35,972 nucleotides of DNA from Enterococcus rivorum (lineage in GTDB: Bacteria > Bacillota > Bacilli > Lactobacillales > Enterococcaceae). How positions within the stretch are numbered: position 1 is the first letter of the stretch; each line of letters starts with the position of its first letter. The notes under the pieces were generated by a model. That model had not been told where the DNA came from. It worked only from the letters and a program-made list of their open reading frames with translations, and did not search any database. The translations under genes and the position numbers were made by a program. The stretch spans positions 1 through 35,972 of the forward strand of contig NZ_MIEK01000030.1 in NCBI RefSeq assembly GCF_001742285.1. The letters are read 5' to 3'. This document shows positions 33,419 through 35,972 of the stretch, one piece after another.

Positions 33419-34519
33419 TCAGTTAATAATTGTTAATTCTTTGGTAGTTTTTGTAAAAGTTTCGCAACCGTTTTTAGTGACATGGACACAGTCTTCAATA
33501 CGAACGCCAACTTTTCCTGGGATATAAATTCCAGGTTCTACAGAGAAACACATGCCTTCCTCAATAACCAAATCGTTTCCAGTAACAAGAGAAGGATACT
33601 CATGGACGGTTGTACCAATTCCGTGGCCTAAGCGATGATTAAAGAATTCCCCATAACCATAACTACTGATAGTATTTCTAGCAATGTCATCTAATTCCCC
33701 AGTTGTTATACCAGGTTTCGCGGCATCTAATGCTTTTAGTTGAGCTTCAAGAACAATATTGTAGATGTCTTTTTGGAAATCTGTAGGTTCTTTAAAACTA
33801 ACGGTTCTGGTGACATCGCTACAGTAACCATTCCAAACAACACCTAGGTCAAAAAGAACCAAATCTTTTGGAATAATTGGTGTATTTCCTGGCGTACCAT
33901 GAGGGCTAGCTGCATTTTTTCCTGTTAAAACTAATGTGTCAAAACTCATTGCACGAACACCTTGACGTTTTAGCTTATATTCAATCTCTGCAATAATTTC
34001 TTGTTCTGTAATTCGTTCACGAATCGCTTTTATCCCTATCTCCAATGCCACATCAGCCCAGTGACCAGCTTCAATTAATTTATCAATTTCGGTTTCGGTT
34101 TTAATCAATTGTAACTTTTCAATTAGAGGAGTTACGCTTGTTGAGAAATCCGTGGAAGGAAAATGGGTTTTCAAAATCTCAAAACGCGCTAGAGACAGAG
34201 CCTCTTTTTCTAACGCAATAGCATGAGAGGCACTATTTTTATTAATTAATTCAGAAATTTTAATCCATGGGTCTTCACTGTCTAAATAACCATAAACAGG
34301 GAATTTCCACGAACTACTTTCAGCACTCTCTACCTCAAGAGCAGGTGTAAAAAGAAACGGATCATTTTCTAAAGGAACAAAAAGAGCAAGGACACGTTCA
34401 TGAGGATTGCTTTTATAGCCAGAAAAATAGGCAATGTGTCCAGGATCACTAATGTAAGTTAGATCAATTTTATTATGTGCCATCCATTGTTTTAATTCAT
34501 TCAACTTTTCTTGATTCAT
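33419..34519 (-). CDS. pepQ: PepQ, M24-family Xaa-Pro dipeptidase
   Basis: A 366-aa cytoplasmic metallopeptidase cutting proline-containing dipeptides. The pita-bread catalytic domain shows all five dimetal ligands: Asp224, Asp235, His299, Glu328 and Glu342, plus the SPHGTPGNTPI and HRLGHGIGTTVHE segments. The N-terminal creatinase domain spans about 1-130. AAGAAGGA lies before the ATG. Its divergent placement against ccpA is the well-known arrangement in lactobacilli and enterococci, where CcpA can affect both genes. A prolidase/aminopeptidase P distinction cannot be made from sequence alone, so the PepQ name leans on context. Confidence 0.93.
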   Translation of the reverse strand: MNQEKLNELKQWMAHNKIDLTYISDPGHIAYFSGYKSNPHERVLALFVPLENDPFLFTPALEVESAESSSWKFPVYGYLDSEDPWIKISELINKNSASHAIALEKEALSLARFEILKTHFPSTDFSTSVTPLIEKLQLIKTETEIDKLIEAGHWADVALEIGIKAIRERITEQEIIAEIEYKLKRQGVRAMSFDTLVLTGKNAASPHGTPGNTPIIPKDLVLFDLGVVWNGYCSDVTRTVSFKEPTDFQKDIYNIVLEAQLKALDAAKPGITTGELDDIARNTISSYGYGEFFNHRLGHGIGTTVHEYPSLVTGNDLVIEEGMCFSVEPGIYIPGKVGVRIEDCVHVTKNGCETFTKTTKELTIIN

Positions 34520-34570
34520 AAATATCCTTCTTTCGTTGTTGAAAATTTTAATTAGGTATTCCCTCTATAC

Positions 34571-34579
34571 ATAATAACA
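34571..34579 (-). promoter_or_regulatory. Extended -10 promoter of pepQ
   Basis: On the minus strand TG-T-TATTAT (TG at 34579-34578, hexamer 34576-34571), about 50 bases before the pepQ ATG. A cre-like core AAAACGCTTTTT (34591-34602) lies just upstream of it. Confidence 0.5.
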
Positions 34580-34635
34580 TGAAAGTAAATAAAACGCTTT
34601 TTGAAATAAAAAGTAAATTTTCATGAAAATAAGAT

Positions 34636-34671
34636 AAAACGGTTGCACAAATAAAAAAATTCTGCTATTCT
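34636..34671 (+). promoter_or_regulatory. ccpA promoter with overlapping cre-like site
   Basis: TTGCAC (34643-34648) and TATTCT (34666-34671) with a 17-nt spacer. AAAACGGTTGCACA (34636-34649) has a cre-like core over the -35 box; it departs from the TGNAARCGNWWWCA consensus at several positions, so autoregulation is only suggested. Confidence 0.6.
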
Positions 34672-34735
34672 TATTGGGAAATGTAAATAGCGTTTTCTGA
34701 AAATGGAAACAAATAATAGTTTTAGGAGAAAGAAC

Positions 34736-35740
34736 ATGGAAAAACAAACAATTACAATTTATGATGTTGCTCGTGAAGCAAATGTATCAATGGCGACTGT
34801 CTCTCGTGTAGTCAATGGAAACCCGAATGTAAAACCTGCAACTCGTAAGAAGGTATTGGAAGTTATTGATCGTTTAGATTATCGTCCTAACGCTGTTGCT
34901 CGTGGTTTAGCTAGTAAGAAAACAACAACAGTAGGTGTGATTATTCCAGACGTAAGCAATATTTTCTTTGCTTCATTGGCTCGTGGCATTGATGATGTAG
35001 CGACAATGTATAAATATAATATCATTTTGGCGAATTCTGATGGGAATGACCAAAAAGAAGTGAACGTCTTAAATAATCTTTTGGCCAAACAAGTAGATGG
35101 AATCATTTTTATGGGACATCATATTACAGATGAAATTCGTGGTGAGTTTTCTCGTTCAAAAACGCCAGTTGTATTGGCTGGCTCTATTGATCCTGACGAA
35201 CAAGTGGGTAGTGTTAACATTGATTATATTGGTGCTACTAAAGATGCAACGAATTTATTAGCTAAAAATGGAAACAAAAAAATTGCCTTTGTAAGTGGTG
35301 CACTAATTGATCCAATCAATGGACAAAACCGTATTAAAGGTTATAAAGAAGCCCTAATTGAAAATGGATTAACTTATAATGAGGGGTTGATTTTTGAATC
35401 TGAGTACAAATTTAAAGATGGTGAAAAACTAGCTGAGCGAATCCGTCATAGTGGTGCGACAGCTGCTTATGTAACAGATGATGAATTAGCTATTGGGATT
35501 TTGGATGGCATGCTAGATGCTGGAATCAAAGTACCAGAAGAGTTTGAGATTATTACTAGTAATAATTCATTATTAACAGATGTGGCTCGTCCTAGACTTT
35601 CTAGTGTGACACAACCGTTATATGATATCGGTGCTGTTGCTATGCGTTTGTTAACTAAATTAATGAACAAAGAGGAAATTGAAGATAAGACAGTAATCTT
35701 ACCTTATGGGATGGATGAAAAAGGATCTACAAAAAAATAA
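34736..35740 (+). CDS. ccpA: CcpA, catabolite control protein A
   Basis: A 334-aa LacI/GalR-family regulator, the master of carbon catabolite control in Firmicutes. Residues 5-60 are the DNA-binding head: TIYDVAREANVSMATVSRVV, then NGNPNVK and the hinge segment RPNAVARGLAS. Residues about 62-330 are the periplasmic-binding-like core that docks P-Ser-HPr (TVGVIIPDVSNIFFASLARG to the end). The start is ATG 34736, seven bases behind AGGAG; an earlier ATG at 34703 has no ribosome binding site and would add an atypical 11 residues. Its corepressor-making kinase HprK is 6 kb to the left, and the EIIB gene at 9689 is a likely target. Confidence 0.96.
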   Translation: MEKQTITIYDVAREANVSMATVSRVVNGNPNVKPATRKKVLEVIDRLDYRPNAVARGLASKKTTTVGVIIPDVSNIFFASLARGIDDVATMYKYNIILANSDGNDQKEVNVLNNLLAKQVDGIIFMGHHITDEIRGEFSRSKTPVVLAGSIDPDEQVGSVNIDYIGATKDATNLLAKNGNKKIAFVSGALIDPINGQNRIKGYKEALIENGLTYNEGLIFESEYKFKDGEKLAERIRHSGATAAYVTDDELAIGILDGMLDAGIKVPEEFEIITSNNSLLTDVARPRLSSVTQPLYDIGAVAMRLLTKLMNKEEIEDKTVILPYGMDEKGSTKK

Positions 35741-35749
35741 ATAAGAAAG

Positions 35750-35787
35750 GAAACTAAGTCAAAAATTCCGATTTAGTTTCTTTTTTT
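35750..35787 (+). terminator. Intrinsic terminator after ccpA
   Basis: GAAACTAAGTC (35750-35760) pairs with GATTTAGTTTC (35770-35780), one G-T pair, then seven T. Confidence 0.9.
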
Positions 35788-35800
35788 ATAAATAAAGAGA

Positions 35801-35846
35801 GTGGGACAATAGTCAGAAATACATCTGATTGTTGCCTCACTTTTTT
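35801..35846 (+). terminator. Second hairpin downstream of ccpA
   Basis: An imperfect stem: GTG (35801-35803) with CAC (35838-35840), ACAAT (35806-35810) with ATTGT (35828-35832), CAGA (35814-35817) with TCTG (35824-35827), followed by six T. It opens with GTGGGACAA, a motif often seen in enterococcal intergenic hairpins. The remaining 126 bases to the window end hold no ORF or RNA that I recognise, only a small TCGGC/GCCGA hairpin near 35919-35940. Confidence 0.5.
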
Positions 35847-35972
35847 GATTTCTAAAAAAAGAGAATGTTCCGTTCAAAAAACAAGAGGGATCAACTATCA
35901 ACGAAGAGGCAGCTAGCCGGAAGCAACTCGGCAAGAAACGAGCCGATTTCATTCCTAACTGGCGTCAAACGA

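Noticed and set aside
35867-35972. tRNA or tmRNA end in the final tail
   Set aside because: The bases do not fold into a cloverleaf and lack the T-arm consensus and CCA-type end.
1-35972. CRISPR array or tandem repeat block
   Set aside because: No regularly spaced direct repeats of suitable length were found; the only short periodic array is the PhoP-like one at 21031-21067.

Overview
The window is a low-GC (roughly one-third G+C), densely packed Gram-positive chromosome segment. Gene content and order (comFA-comFC-hpf-secA-prfB-ftsE-ftsX, pst operon-phoU, liaXYZ, hprK-lgt-gpsA-galU, pepQ/ccpA divergent) point to Lactobacillales, most likely Enterococcaceae (Enterococcus, Vagococcus, Tetragenococcus or a close relative). 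This assignment rests on family recognition and remembered synteny, not on a database search.

Layout. 1-96 is the 3' end of a group II intron (domains V and VI); its body and any reverse transcriptase lie left of the window. 97-362 holds a possible 3' exon and a 61-aa orphan. 409-5528 is a divergent pair: a TetR regulator and a 1419-aa fused CoA-dehydratase activase/dehydratase-like iron-sulfur protein, with a matching inverted repeat pair between them. 5753-9559 is a mixed accessory stretch: GntR/UTRA regulator, QueT transporter under a probable preQ1-II riboswitch, an SDR oxidoreductase, a DUF2829 (Tad2-like) protein, YigZ, and a small DUF7662-like protein. 9578-10057 is an orphan PTS EIIB behind a strong promoter overlapped by a CcpA (cre) site.

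10110-18469 is housekeeping: competence proteins ComFA/ComFC, long-form hibernation factor HPF, SecA, release factor 2 with an intact +1 programmed frameshift, and the FtsE/FtsX divisome ABC system. 18567-20015 is a cardiolipin synthase. 20171-25303 is the phosphate-specific transport operon pstS-C-A-B-B-phoU, with four TT(T/A)ACA repeats in front of pstC that look like a PhoP box. 25584-27967 is liaX-liaY-liaZ, the antibiotic-peptide-sensing envelope stress module, with its own promoter and candidate regulator sites. 28277-32083 is hprK-lgt-gpsA-galU. 32303-33323 encodes two small membrane-anchored coiled-coil proteins (DUF948, YtxH). 33419-35740 is pepQ divergent from ccpA. The last 230 bases are non-coding: two hairpins and an unexplained tail.

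How it fits together. The right half concentrates on envelope homeostasis (cls, lia, lgt, galU, gpsA) and on carbon catabolite control: HprK makes P-Ser-HPr, the corepressor of CcpA, and both genes lie here with at least one plausible cre target (the EIIB gene). I found no CRISPR array, rRNA, tRNA or intact insertion sequence. The items most deserving a second look are the bacterial Tad2-like gene, the unusually large-looped preQ1-II-type leader, the PhoP box inside the pst operon, and the TetR-flanked activase fusion.
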